Assembly: GCA_964652775.1 (NCBI GenBank)
Contig: CAZZAM010000008.1
Span: 47,415-111,414 of the forward strand
Source of the DNA: UBA11346 sp038060575
GTDB lineage: Bacteria > Planctomycetota > UBA11346
DNA length: 64,000 bases
Direction: 5' to 3'
Of this stretch, positions 17,562-26,479 are shown in pieces. A program made the translations under genes and the position numbers. The notes below the pieces were generated by a model. That model made no database searches and was not told the DNA's origin. It saw only the letters and a list, made by a program, of their open reading frames with translations. Within the stretch, counting starts at the first letter, position 1; every line of letters begins with the position of its first letter.

Positions 17562-17624
17562 TGGAACAACCAGCGCTAGACAGAGGAAACATCACGTCAT
17601 CCTGACGCACCCACGTGGAAACCC

Positions 17625-18752
17625 ATGGCTAAGCGCGACTACTATGAAGTCCTCGGTGTCGGTAAGGACGCCAGTGACGACGAAATCAAGAAGGCCTACC
17701 GCAAGTTGGCCATGCAGCATCACCCCGATCGCAATCCGGGGAACAAGGAAGCTGAAACCAAGTTCAAGGAAGCGGCCGAGGCCTACGAGGTCCTGTCCGA
17801 CGCCCAAAAGCGGCAACGCTACAATCAGATGGGTCACGCCGGGGTTGATGGCATGGGGCACGCCGGTCAGGGCTTTTCGTCGATGGAGGATATCTTCGCC
17901 CAGTTCGGCGATGTGTTCGGCAATCGCGGCGGCATGTTTGAGGAACTCTTCGGTGGCGGTGGTCGCGGTCGCGAGCGCAATCAGGGCACATCACTTAAGC
18001 TCGGCCTCGAGATCACGTTCCGCGAATCGGTGTTTGGCTGTACCAAGACCCTCGACCTCAAGCGCAACGAGACCTGCAAAACCTGCAGCGGCAGTGGCGC
18101 GAAAGCCGGCACCAAACCAATCGCATGTAAGCTGTGCAACGGCCACGGCATCGTCCGCCAGGGTCAAGGATTTTTCGTCGTCCAGACCACCTGCCCGCAA
18201 TGCGGCGGCGTCGGCAAGGTGGTCTCGAGTCCGTGTTCCGATTGCGATGGCGCCGGTGCGAAGCCCGAAAAAGTCACCATTCGCGTGCGCATTCCTGCCG
18301 GAGTCGAAGATTCCACTCGCCTGCGCGTCGGCGGCGAAGGCGAGCCCGGTCGTGACGGTGGATCGCGCGGCGACCTCTACGTCTATATCTCGGTCAAAGC
18401 CGATGCGTTTTTCGAACGCCACGAAAACGACGTGGTCTGCAAAGTGCCAGTCACCTACGCTCAGGCAACGCTCAGCGCTGAAATCTCGGTGCCCACCTTG
18501 GATGGCGAGGCGTCGTTGCGCATCCCCGCTGGAACCCAGCCCGGCGAGATGTTGCGTATGCGTGGGCTCGGCATCCCCGATGGCCAGGGCGGTCGCCGCG
18601 GCGATCAGATCGTGGTCATCCAGATCACGGTGCCCAAGAAGCCGAACAAAGATCAACGCGAGCTGATCGAGAAACTCGGCAAGATCGAGGACGAGCAAGG
18701 CGAGCAGCGCGGCTTCTTCGACCGCATCAAGAAGATGTTCAAGGACAGTTGA
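17625..18752 (+). CDS. dnaJ: chaperone DnaJ
   Basis: A 375-residue Hsp40 co-chaperone that delivers substrates to DnaK and stimulates its ATPase. The J domain holds HPD at 33-35. A Gly/Phe-rich linker (MEELFGGGG-type, about 75-120) is followed by four zinc-binding repeats: CKTCSGSG, CKLCNGHG, CPQCGGVG and CSDCDGAG. The C-terminal substrate domains end with FFDRIKKMFKDS. Length and layout are those of full type I DnaJ. grpE follows after 30 bases on the same strand; dnaK is not in the window. Confidence 0.97.
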   Translation: MAKRDYYEVLGVGKDASDDEIKKAYRKLAMQHHPDRNPGNKEAETKFKEAAEAYEVLSDAQKRQRYNQMGHAGVDGMGHAGQGFSSMEDIFAQFGDVFGNRGGMFEELFGGGGRGRERNQGTSLKLGLEITFRESVFGCTKTLDLKRNETCKTCSGSGAKAGTKPIACKLCNGHGIVRQGQGFFVVQTTCPQCGGVGKVVSSPCSDCDGAGAKPEKVTIRVRIPAGVEDSTRLRVGGEGEPGRDGGSRGDLYVYISVKADAFFERHENDVVCKVPVTYAQATLSAEISVPTLDGEASLRIPAGTQPGEMLRMRGLGIPDGQGGRRGDQIVVIQITVPKKPNKDQRELIEKLGKIEDEQGEQRGFFDRIKKMFKDS

Positions 18753-18782
18753 TGTCCCCCGCATTCATCCCCAGAGCATCCC

Positions 18783-19292
18783 ATGTCTGACCAAGTCCAA
18801 CCTGAACCCCTGCCCAATTCGCCAGAACCGGAACAACCCGCGAGCGAATTGGAAACATTACAGCTCCAACTCGTCGAGTGGAAAGAACGCTGCGTCCGCC
18901 AGCAGGCGGAGTTCGAAAATGTGCGCAAGCGTCTACGCAAAGAAGTTGATGAGGCCGGCAGCCGCGCGGTCGCTCGCTTCGTTCGTCCGCTTCTGGATCA
19001 GTTCGACAACCTCGATCGCGCGCTCGCCGCCGCCTCGCCAGAATCCTTTGCCGAGTTCGCCCAGGGCGTGACCATGATCCGCGAAAGCCTCAGCGCCTCG
19101 CTTGCCGCGGCTGGCATCGAACCCGTCGCCAGCACCGGCCTATTCGACCCGGCTCACCACGAAGTACTGGCCGAGGAAGAACGTGCCGACCTGCCCAAGG
19201 GCCACATCGTCATGGTCCATCGCAGTGGCTGGAAACTGAAGGATCAGCTCGTCCGTACCGCCCAGGTTGTGGTCGCCAAGCCCAAAACGTAA
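18783..19292 (+). CDS. grpE: nucleotide exchange factor GrpE
   Basis: A 169-residue GrpE that releases ADP from DnaK. An acidic disordered N-terminus (about 1-20) leads into the long dimerising helix (ELETLQLQLVEWKERCVRQQAEFENVRKR) and the beta-wing domain with FDPAHHEVLAEEE, GHIVMVHRSGWKLKDQLVRTAQVVVAK. The final VVVAKPKT matches the family end. It is 30 bases downstream of dnaJ, so they form an operon. The order dnaJ-grpE without dnaK is unusual compared with the common grpE-dnaK-dnaJ arrangement. Confidence 0.95.
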   Translation: MSDQVQPEPLPNSPEPEQPASELETLQLQLVEWKERCVRQQAEFENVRKRLRKEVDEAGSRAVARFVRPLLDQFDNLDRALAAASPESFAEFAQGVTMIRESLSASLAAAGIEPVASTGLFDPAHHEVLAEEERADLPKGHIVMVHRSGWKLKDQLVRTAQVVVAKPKT

Positions 19293-19370
19293 GCGGCCGC
19301 CTTGAAATACGGAACCTAGGCGGCACCCTGGCGACATCCCGTTGCCGGCACGCTTCAACCGAAGGATCGC

Positions 19371-20078
19371 ATGAACTCCCGCATCACTCTCGTCGTAGCT
19401 GTCTTGTCTGCCGCCACCGCCCTATCCAGCGCTGAGACACAGCTCAATGACCTACGCCTTGAGTTCGGCGTTTCCCCACTGCCTGAGTAGAAAAGTGGCG
19501 TGGTTGTCGAATCCTCCGTCCCCGCACAGATAGGCCTCACGGTAGAGGAACATTACGACGCAACTCAGGGAATGGCTACACATGTAACCTATGCGACCGG
19601 CAACCTCAACCCGGTTGGTCTGGTCTATGGCGTTGAATGGCGGTATCTCGGTGGCACGCAGGCGATTGATAGCATTGCAGTGGCTGGCGTTCCTATCGTA
19701 CCAACCGGAGGCAAGCGATCCTTCAACTTCTCGTCAAGCGGCTTGGCGGTCAATGTCGGCGTGGGCATTGCCTGGTCGGAACAGTGGCATTCGGAACTCG
19801 TCGCCCTCTACGGAATTAATCACTTATCTTCCAGCAGCCCAGGCGATTTAGCTACACCCAGTGCCATTTCCAGCACGCCCGGCAGCGGCAAGAGCCAGAC
19901 CACCGGCATTCGCCTCGGTCTCTATCACACCTCGGATACGAATTGGCAATGGGGCTTCATCGGTGAGTGGACTCAGTCCCACGGTCGCCTGCATGTGAGC
20001 TACACCGACGTCACCAACGAGCTCAACGTCCGCTATGGCGGCATCGGCGCCCGCTTATCAGTCGGCTGTCGGTTTTAA
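19371..20078 (+). pseudogene. outer-membrane barrel gene interrupted by in-frame TAG
   Basis: ATG 19371, preceded by GAAGGA, begins a clear signal peptide (MNSRITLVVAVLSAATALSSA). The frame meets TAG at 19488-19490 (codon 40) and then continues open for 195 more codons in the same frame to 20078. The downstream part (from GTG 19500) consists of barrel-like strands (THVTYATGNLNPVGLVYGVEW-type) and ends SVGCRF with a terminal Phe. A single CAG to TAG change would restore one protein of about 235 residues. Alternatives are an authentic pseudogene, suppression or a sequencing error. TAG is used as a normal stop elsewhere, so recoding is unlikely. Confidence 0.72.
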
Positions 20079-20122
20079 TACGTAGCATTTCCCAGGGCGT
20101 TGCTCTGTGCTAAAAAGAGCAG

Positions 20123-20253
20123 TTCACACGGAGGAACGGAAGTAACAAAGTCCGGGAGTCTGAGTTACGAATTGCGCCCCGTTCATCCAACGGATGATCA
20201 GCACCAAATCGGTAAGCCTTTTCTCCTTCGTTACCTCTGTTCCTCCGTGTGAA
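20123..20253. repeat. TTCACACGGAGGAAC palindrome
   Basis: Arms 20123-20146 and 20230-20253 pair at about 22 of 24 positions. A related element with GGAGAAACGGAGGAACGGAG words lies at 57766-57889. Just upstream (20091-20110) a CCCAGGGCGTTGCTCTG string resembles one arm of the element at 60265-60438. Confidence 0.85.
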
Positions 20254-20306
20254 TCGAATGCGTTTTTTGGTTGCATGAGCCTTCAGCGAGTCGATGGACT
20301 AGCGAA

Positions 20307-21293
20307 TCAACTCCGCCCACCATACAACGTCTTCACCACATCTTCGATCATCGGCTCCTCAATTGTCAGATCAGCAACCGGCAGCGCGGCCAAGCAACGA
20401 CTCAATACGGCGGGAATATCGGCGCCCTCAATCAATTCAGCGGTGACGTGTAACGCATCCTTACGACTCCATATGGTGATCGAACCAGCTAGTTCAGGCA
20501 GGACTTCAACCGGTGCCGACAGTGTGAATGCGACGCGTTTGCCACCGCCAAAACGCCGACGCAGGCCATCAAGATCACCGTCATGCACGACGCGGCCGTG
20601 GTCGATTACCACCACGCGGCTGCACAGCGCTTCGATGTCCTGAAGATCGTGTGTGGTCAGAATGATCGTCGTCTGGCGTTCACGGTTGAGTTCACTCAGG
20701 AATTCGCGCAGCTTGGCTTTGGTGATAACGTCGAGACCAACTGTTGGTTCATCAAGAAATAGCACCGCGGGATCATGCAGGAGACTTGCAGCAAGATCGG
20801 CGCGCATACGCTGGCCGAGTGACAACTTGCGCACCGGCGTGGCGAGAAAATCCGCCAAACCAAGCACCTGGTCAAAGCGGGCTATTCGTTCGGCCGCAAC
20901 CTGTTTGGGAACCCCATAGAGTTCGCACAGCAGCTCGAAACTCTCACTGACCGCGAGATCCCACCACAACTGCGAGCGTTGACCAAACACCGCGCCCACT
21001 GTGCGGACATACTGCTGACGCTCACGCTGGGGATCAAAGCCGTTCACTCGCACCGTGCCGCTGGTCGGGCGCATGATACCGGTCAGCATCTTGATCGTCG
21101 TGCTTTTGCCCGCGCCATTGGGCCCGATGTAACCAATCACCTCGCCTGCTGGCACCGTCAGATCGATGCTGGCGACAGCCTCCAGTTCTTTCCACCGCCG
21201 ATCAAACACATCGCGCATTCCGCCCCAGAACCCTGGGCGACGGTCGAAGGTGCGGAACACTTTACGCAGGCCACGGGCCTCAATCGCGAGCAT
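20307..21293 (-). CDS. ABC transporter ATP-binding protein, ABC-2/drug exporter type
   Basis: A 328-residue ATPase. It begins IEARGLRKVF, has the insertion RRPGFWGGMRDVFDRRWKEL typical of the NatA/YadG-like group that pairs with large ABC-2 permeases, then Walker A GPNGAGKST (about 64-72), signature LSLGQRMRADLAASLL, Walker B VLFLDEPTVGLD and a C-terminal domain of about 100 residues. Such ATPases normally sit beside two permease genes; none is adjacent here, so it is an orphan or its permease is elsewhere. ATG 21293 (MLAIEARG) is preferred to 21338. It is divergent from the EamA gene, with a strong hairpin between them. Confidence 0.87.
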   Translation of the reverse strand: MLAIEARGLRKVFRTFDRRPGFWGGMRDVFDRRWKELEAVASIDLTVPAGEVIGYIGPNGAGKSTTIKMLTGIMRPTSGTVRVNGFDPQRERQQYVRTVGAVFGQRSQLWWDLAVSESFELLCELYGVPKQVAAERIARFDQVLGLADFLATPVRKLSLGQRMRADLAASLLHDPAVLFLDEPTVGLDVITKAKLREFLSELNRERQTTIILTTHDLQDIEALCSRVVVIDHGRVVHDGDLDGLRRRFGGGKRVAFTLSAPVEVLPELAGSITIWSRKDALHVTAELIEGADIPAVLSRCLAALPVADLTIEEPMIEDVVKTLYGGRS

Positions 21294-21302
21294 GAGGAGA
21301 TG

Positions 21303-21381
21303 TTGCAGCGCATTGCCACTGCGGCAACGCATTGCCACGGCTACGGGTCATTGCCCCGTAGCCAGTAGCAATGCGCTGCAA
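21303..21381. repeat. nested hairpins in a divergent intergenic region
   Basis: TTGCAGCGCATTG at 21303-21315 is perfectly complementary to 21369-21381. Inside, GGCTACGGG at 21339-21347 pairs perfectly with CCCGTAGCC at 21355-21363. The structure fills the 106-base space between two divergent start codons, so any promoter for either gene must overlap it. Confidence 0.85.
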
Positions 21382-21399
21382 TGTCCCACCATTCCGCCC

Positions 21400-22296
21400 A
21401 TGTCCGCCCCCCCGACTCACAATTTCCAGCGCGGACATCCGTGGGCGATACCGACGCTGCTGCTGGGGATGGTCGGCATCTGTGCGAGCACGCTGCTCGT
21501 TCGCTACGCAACCGACATTGGCCCGGTCGCCTCCGCGTTCTGGCGCATGTTTTTAGCTTGGCCGATATTCGCGGTGATCGCCTGGCGACTGCACTCGCAG
21601 GCTGAACGACGCTTCAGCGCGATCGCCGGCGTCGCCTTCGCTGCCGACTTGTCGCTGTACCACGTCAGCATCGGGATGACGACGCTCGCCAATGCGTGTT
21701 TGCTGGGAAATCTTGCGCCAGTGGTGGTAACGGTACTCGCCGTGTGGTGGGGCACGGCCCGTGGCGGTTGGCGGACGTGGACCGCGCTGGCGGTCGCGAT
21801 CGCCGGTGCCGTGATGCTGGTCAAGGGATCTCCGCACGCGCAAACGCCCGGACAATTGACCGGCGACATGATCGCGGCGTCGGCTGCGTTCGCCTACGCC
21901 GCCTATCAACTCGCTGCAACCAAAGCCAGGAACACCGGGGGGACCATGGCGGTCATGGCGACCAGCGGCCTAGTCGCCAGCCTCGTGCTCTTGCCAATCG
22001 CCTTGCTGCATGGCGAAACGATTGTGCCGGCCTCCTTGCATGGCTGGACCATCGTGGTCGCTCTGGCGATTACCGGTCAACTGCTTGGACAAGGACTCGT
22101 CGTGTGGTCACTCGCGCATCTGCCGCCGGCGTATTCATCGGTCGCATTGCTGATCCAGCCCGCGTTGGTCGCACTCACGGCCTGGCCTTTGTTTGACGAA
22201 ACTATGGTGTTCATCCAGATCCTCGGCGGTGGTGTTCTGCTGGCTGGAGTGTGGTGGGCGAAGCACATTCACAGTCCAGTGAAGGTTGAAGGATGA
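21400..22296 (+). CDS. EamA/DMT family transporter
   Basis: A 298-residue inner-membrane protein with about ten hydrophobic helices arranged as two EamA repeats (about 20-140 and 155-285), the drug/metabolite transporter layout. Recognisable positions are FWRMFLAWPIF in helix 2, ALAVAIAGAVMLV at the end of the first repeat, and PPAYSSVALLIQPALVALTAWPLF...GGGVLLAGV in the second. Substrates of this family are metabolites or amino acids and cannot be predicted here. The start at ATG 21400 is chosen because upstream codons lie in the hairpin region. It is not grouped with other genes. Confidence 0.88.
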   Translation: MSAPPTHNFQRGHPWAIPTLLLGMVGICASTLLVRYATDIGPVASAFWRMFLAWPIFAVIAWRLHSQAERRFSAIAGVAFAADLSLYHVSIGMTTLANACLLGNLAPVVVTVLAVWWGTARGGWRTWTALAVAIAGAVMLVKGSPHAQTPGQLTGDMIAASAAFAYAAYQLAATKARNTGGTMAVMATSGLVASLVLLPIALLHGETIVPASLHGWTIVVALAITGQLLGQGLVVWSLAHLPPAYSSVALLIQPALVALTAWPLFDETMVFIQILGGGVLLAGVWWAKHIHSPVKVEG

Positions 22297-22310
22297 ATAC
22301 GAAAGGATGA

Positions 22311-22384
22311 AGGCAGAAGGATGAATGATGAAAACGTCCGAGTACCGCCAGTTTTCTTACTTCTGCATTCTTCCTTCTGCCTTT
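22311..22384. repeat. GGATGAAGGCAGAAGG palindrome, copy 1
   Basis: Left arm 22311-22335 and right arm 22351-22384 are inverted copies of AAGGCAGAAGGATGAA words around a short ACCGCCAGTTTTC loop. Relatives sit at 29941-30018 and 63877-63950, and the first also shares the ACCGCCAGTTTTC string. Confidence 0.75.
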
Positions 22385-22476
22385 GGTGACTAATCGGCAC
22401 GAGCCGAGAAAACTTGAGTCGTAATCCACCCGGATATTTCCGTTCAATTAGCCCGACTCCTCGTTAGTCTTCCATC

Positions 22477-23916
22477 GTGGGACCACTGCTCAATCTATCC
22501 CATGAGTGGCATCGTGCCCGCGCTCTTCAGCGCACCGGCAAGGGCAAGCCACCACCACTGGTCGCCGCTGGCCTTGATATCGAATATTTCGAGCACGGTG
22601 GTCGCGGGCTGAAAGTTGGCGGCATGGCGATTGTGTTCGGCGCATTTCCGCCGGCGTTGGCTGATCTCGCCGCGTTCGCTCGCGCCCGCCTGTTTCTGCA
22701 GCCCGAGCAGGCGCGCGCCCTGGACCCCGTGTTGCAAACGCGCGTGCTGGCGTTGTGGGCTTGGTTGCCGGGACCACGCTGTGATTGCTACATCGAATAC
22801 GATCGCGCCACCGACGAAGCACATGCGTGGTTGATCGGTCCGGATCGGTCGCGCGAGGTTGATCCGACCGTCGCTGATCCCGAGATTGATGCGTGGTTCC
22901 TTGAGGGTTTAGTGCTGGCTGGGCCGACGGCGTGGGGCGGAGATGTCGGCCTGGCGCGACTCAGCGAACGTTTTGGCCCTCGTCACCTACTGGTCGCCGC
23001 ACGGATCGCGGATCGCCTCGATCGCAAGAGCCGCGATCCACGCGGCACACTTGAAATTGCGCATGCAGCATGGCCGCGCCTCAATGAAAAAAACGAAGCC
23101 GCGTGGGCCGATCTCGCGGAAGAGGTCCATCCGTGGGCCGCCGTACAACTCGGCCGCCTTGCATTGCGCCTCGGACTCACCCGCGCCGCCCGCGTACTGC
23201 TCTTACGCGCTGACGCATCTGATGCACCGCCGATCGCCTGGTTCGATCTCGGCCAAGCCTGTGAATCGCTTGATGATTTGCCAGCCGCACTCTCGGCATT
23301 CGTGCATTACGTCGGTCTACGCCCATCCGATCCCGATGGCTGGCGACGCCTGCTGATTGCTCGCTTGCGGCAAGGTGACCTCCAGGTCGCTGAGGAAGCA
23401 CTGCGCCGCTATCACGAAGCAGGCGGCAAGGACGACGACCTCGCCGAACGCGTGGTTGCCCAAGTAATGGGCTCACGCCTGCGTCTGCACGAACGCGCTG
23501 CAATTGCCGGCTGGTTAGGCGCACGCATCGACAGTTCACTCGCCAGCGAATTTTCTGCCGATCGCCTGCTTGAATCCTGCACCACCGAGTTGTCGAGCGA
23601 GCGCGCCGAAGCGCTGCGGCGGACGTGGGCCTCGGCTAAAGCCGCGATCGCTGAAGACGCTCATCGTCTCGGTCCGGCCGGTCCCGAAGAGCTGGCTGCT
23701 CGCGCCGATGGCTTGGCGCGCACCGCACTCCTCGCCCTACCTTTGTTGGCCTTGCCCCATCCAGCCGAAGAGGCGCCTTCCGCCGATGATCTTGCCGGCA
23801 ATGCGCAACGCGCGCTCTCGCTGTGGTGTGAACATCGCATGCACCTGGGCCTACGCTGGCTCGGCGTTCCATCATGGCTGCGTGCGCTCGCCACCTGTGC
23901 GCGCGTCATCAGCTGA
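22477..23916 (+). CDS. hypothetical protein with helical-repeat C-terminal half
   Basis: A 479-residue soluble protein without signal peptide. The N-terminal part (about 1-180) is mixed alpha/beta. The middle (about 200-330) reads like tetratricopeptide-style helix pairs: WAAVQLGRLALRLGLTRAARVLLLRA, AWFDLGQACESLDDLPAALSAFVHYVGLRPSDPDGW and ARLRQGDLQVAEEALRRYHEAGG. The C-terminal third is helical and Ala/Leu-rich. It is probably a scaffold or a housekeeping protein of unknown role; no catalytic motif is visible. The GTG start at 22477 has no clear Shine-Dalgarno sequence. It stands alone between two palindromic gaps. Confidence 0.6.
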   Translation: MGPLLNLSHEWHRARALQRTGKGKPPPLVAAGLDIEYFEHGGRGLKVGGMAIVFGAFPPALADLAAFARARLFLQPEQARALDPVLQTRVLALWAWLPGPRCDCYIEYDRATDEAHAWLIGPDRSREVDPTVADPEIDAWFLEGLVLAGPTAWGGDVGLARLSERFGPRHLLVAARIADRLDRKSRDPRGTLEIAHAAWPRLNEKNEAAWADLAEEVHPWAAVQLGRLALRLGLTRAARVLLLRADASDAPPIAWFDLGQACESLDDLPAALSAFVHYVGLRPSDPDGWRRLLIARLRQGDLQVAEEALRRYHEAGGKDDDLAERVVAQVMGSRLRLHERAAIAGWLGARIDSSLASEFSADRLLESCTTELSSERAEALRRTWASAKAAIAEDAHRLGPAGPEELAARADGLARTALLALPLLALPHPAEEAPSADDLAGNAQRALSLWCEHRMHLGLRWLGVPSWLRALATCARVIS

Positions 23917-23994
23917 AGCAAGATCTGTCAACTCTCAAAAAATCCCGACGGCTATGGGTGACGCGGTTGGTGCCGATAAACCTAGTTGGAGCTG

Positions 23995-24029
23995 TCCGCA
24001 AGTCCGGACTGCGGCATTCAGGATAAACG
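23995..24029. repeat. short TCCGGA palindrome, copy 2
   Basis: Contains CCGCAAGTCCGGACTGCGG, a hairpin, followed by CATTCAGGATAA. It matches the copy at 10492-10527 in the TCCGGACT..GCATTCAGG core. The remaining bases between the orphan gene and the SulP gene show no other feature. Confidence 0.65.
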
Positions 24030-24181
24030 CTTTGGCCTCCGCGCCTCGTGTTAATTCGCATGTGATTTTGAGGATTACGCCGCCCAAGCTACGTTGCTTC
24101 TCGGCAAACAATCACATCTACCAGCCATCATGTCGGGCATGGTGACGCGCGCGAATCGTGCTAGTGTGCGCAGCTTCACCG

Positions 24182-25945
24182 ATGGCTGCCCCAACCAACG
24201 CCCTGTATCAACCCGCCTTGCTGCGTTGTCTGCATCGCGGCTACACCCGTAAAGATCTGACCGCCGATGTACTGGCCGGCATTTTGGTCGGTGTTGTTGC
24301 TCTCCCCCTATCTATGGGTTTGGCGATCGCCTCGGGTGCAACACCGGAACAGGGCCTCTATGTCGCGATCATCGGTGGCATTGTAGTCAGCCTGTTTGGC
24401 GGCAGCCGCGTGCAGATCGGTGGACCAGCCGGTGCCTTCGTCGGCATCTGCGCCGCGGCGGCAGCGGACCCACACATTGGCTTATTTGGCCTGTCGATCG
24501 CGACGTTCCTGGCTGGCGGAATGATCCTCGCCATGGGGCTCATGCGTCTGGGCAAGGCGATCACCTTCATCCCGACGCCCGTGGTCATTGGATTCACGAC
24601 CGGTATTGCAGTCACAATCGCCAGTACCCAGCTTGCACCCATGCTCGGAATCTCGGCAGCCAGCCACGAACATTTTACTGAACGCATCGCGTACATCCGG
24701 CAGCATGCCGCGGCCATTCACTGGCAACCGATTATCGTCTGCCTGATTACTGTAATTATCATCCTTGGCATGCGCTGGTGGAAGCCGTTATTGCCCGGCG
24801 CAATTATCGCGGTTATTGCCGTAACTATCGCCAGTTTCTCGCTGGGATGGACTGCTCCCGGCGGGCCGTTGATTAGTATCGGTACGATTCCAGACACACC
24901 ACCACTTCCGCATCTGCCGGGGATGTACCAGGGCGACGGCTGGTCCTTGTCAGCATTCTGGGACAAGCTGACCAACAGTGGCCTCGATTGGGAGCACATC
25001 GGAATTCTCGCCGCCACTATTGCCGTACTGGGCGCCATCGAAAGTCTCTTGTCGGCCGTTGTCGCTGATGGCATGAGCGGCGATCGCCACGATTCCAACA
25101 GCGAACTCATCGGCCAAGGTATTGCCAATTTGGTTGTGCCGTTCTTTGGCGTGCTGCCCACCACCGGTGTCTTGGCGCGAACCTCCACCAATATCCGCGC
25201 CGGAGCACGCTCGCCAGTTGCCGGTATCGTTCACAGCCTTGCCGTACTCGCGATTCTCGTCGCCTGTGCTCCGCTGGTTCGTCATATTCCGTTGGCCTGC
25301 CTCGCCGGTGTCCTCTTGGTTGTCTGTTGGCACATGGCCGAACTGCGTCATTGGCCGCACATCCTGCGCACTAAGCGCAGCGACGCCTTCCTCCTGCCGC
25401 TGGCAACGGTCTTGACGATCTTTACCTCGTTATCGATCGCCGTCTTCAGCTGTGTAATCCTGGCGATGTTCTTCTTCGTTAAGCGCATGGCCGACACCAT
25501 CCAAGTCGAGCGCCGTGCTGCTGACAGTGGTGCTGACGAAGAAAACTCGGCGAAACTGCCACCCGGCGTCGAAGTCTATGAGGTCCGCGGTCCCTTCTTC
25601 TTCGGTGCCGCCACGCTCATTCGCGATATTGACGGCATGGTTGGCAGCAAGCCGCGCGCACTCATCCTTCGTTTACGCAATGTCCCATTCATCGATGTGA
25701 CGGCCGCGTTCAGTCTGCGTGAACTACATGAGTCCTGTGCGAAACGCGGCGCTGAACTCCTGCTGTCCGACTGTCATACCCGCCCACTCATGGACCTCGA
25801 TCGCCACGGCATCCTTGCCTTGCTCGGTGAAGAGCGCGTGTTCGGCAGCTATGAAGACGCTCTTGCACACGCCACCCAGGTCAGCAACCAGATGGCTGAA
25901 TTGAGCCGCATCCGCACGGCGACGCGGAATACCACCGTCACCTGA
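24182..25945 (+). CDS. SulP family anion transporter with STAS domain
   Basis: A 587-residue inner-membrane transporter (SLC26/SulP family; sulfate, bicarbonate or other anions). The membrane core has about 14 helices (about 20-430), starting with DVLAGILVGVVALPLSMGLAIASGATPEQGLY, the sulphate-transporter signature region, and GGSRVQIGGPAGAFV. A C-terminal STAS domain follows (about 465-575: EVYEVRGPFFFGAA, LILRLRNVPFIDVTAAFSL). The start at ATG 24182 is favoured over 24158. No carbonic anhydrase or sulfate-assimilation gene is adjacent, so the substrate is open. Confidence 0.92.
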   Translation: MAAPTNALYQPALLRCLHRGYTRKDLTADVLAGILVGVVALPLSMGLAIASGATPEQGLYVAIIGGIVVSLFGGSRVQIGGPAGAFVGICAAAAADPHIGLFGLSIATFLAGGMILAMGLMRLGKAITFIPTPVVIGFTTGIAVTIASTQLAPMLGISAASHEHFTERIAYIRQHAAAIHWQPIIVCLITVIIILGMRWWKPLLPGAIIAVIAVTIASFSLGWTAPGGPLISIGTIPDTPPLPHLPGMYQGDGWSLSAFWDKLTNSGLDWEHIGILAATIAVLGAIESLLSAVVADGMSGDRHDSNSELIGQGIANLVVPFFGVLPTTGVLARTSTNIRAGARSPVAGIVHSLAVLAILVACAPLVRHIPLACLAGVLLVVCWHMAELRHWPHILRTKRSDAFLLPLATVLTIFTSLSIAVFSCVILAMFFFVKRMADTIQVERRAADSGADEENSAKLPPGVEVYEVRGPFFFGAATLIRDIDGMVGSKPRALILRLRNVPFIDVTAAFSLRELHESCAKRGAELLLSDCHTRPLMDLDRHGILALLGEERVFGSYEDALAHATQVSNQMAELSRIRTATRNTTVT

Positions 25946-26203
25946 TGCGCCTCGCTGCTGGAGTCGGACGCTGGTCCGATCCGTTGCCCGTGGCATTGCC
26001 AGAGCTGCTGACGCGCCTTCGTGCAGCCTATATAATTCCTGTCGATACGCGTAGATAGGAGTTGTACTTCGGATTCTTAATACAGTGGTAACTCGGCTTG
26101 GCTGTGCCGCTCAACTCCCAATCAGGAGTGCCTTTGCACTCAACCTGGGCCTTGCTAACGTGCCGCCTCAATCCCCACGCCTACGGGCGAATCAGGAAAT
26201 CCC

Positions 26204-26467
26204 ATGGCATCCCCAAAAGCCAAGTTGTCCCCCGCTCCGTCCAAATCCAAATCCAAAACCAAGACCAAGACTTTTGCAAAAAAGACGGCGGCAAAGCCAG
26301 TTAAGAAATCTGCCGCGCGCAAATCCGTCAGCGCAGAGGAACGCCAGCGCATGATCGGCGAGGCAGCCTATTACCTCGCTGAAAAGCGCGGCTTTGAACC
26401 CGGTCATCATGATGTCGACTGGGCCGCAGCTGAACGCCAGATCGACGCGCTTGTGCGCGCTCGCTAA
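26204..26467 (+). CDS. DUF2934 domain protein
   Basis: An 87-residue basic protein. The N-terminal half is a low-complexity Lys/Ser/Thr/Ala tail (SKSKSKTKTKTFAKKTAAKP). The C-terminal half is a DUF2934 domain: RMIGEAAYYLAEKRGFEPGHHDVDWAAAERQIDALV. The family is small, frequent in soil and aquatic bacteria, and of unknown role; the basic tail suggests nucleic-acid binding, which is inference. The 258 bases upstream of it hold no gene that I can see. Confidence 0.85.
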   Translation: MASPKAKLSPAPSKSKSKTKTKTFAKKTAAKPVKKSAARKSVSAEERQRMIGEAAYYLAEKRGFEPGHHDVDWAAAERQIDALVRAR

Positions 26468-26479
26468 CGCTCGCTTTCA

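Noticed and set aside
17562..17624. CIRCE or heat-shock promoter upstream of dnaJ
   Set aside because: No TTAGCACTC inverted pair and no convincing sigma-32 boxes were found in the gap.
19371..20078. TAG recoding to explain the broken barrel gene
   Set aside because: TAG ends other intact genes in this window, such as the LolD-like ATPase, bamA and purF, so it is an ordinary stop.
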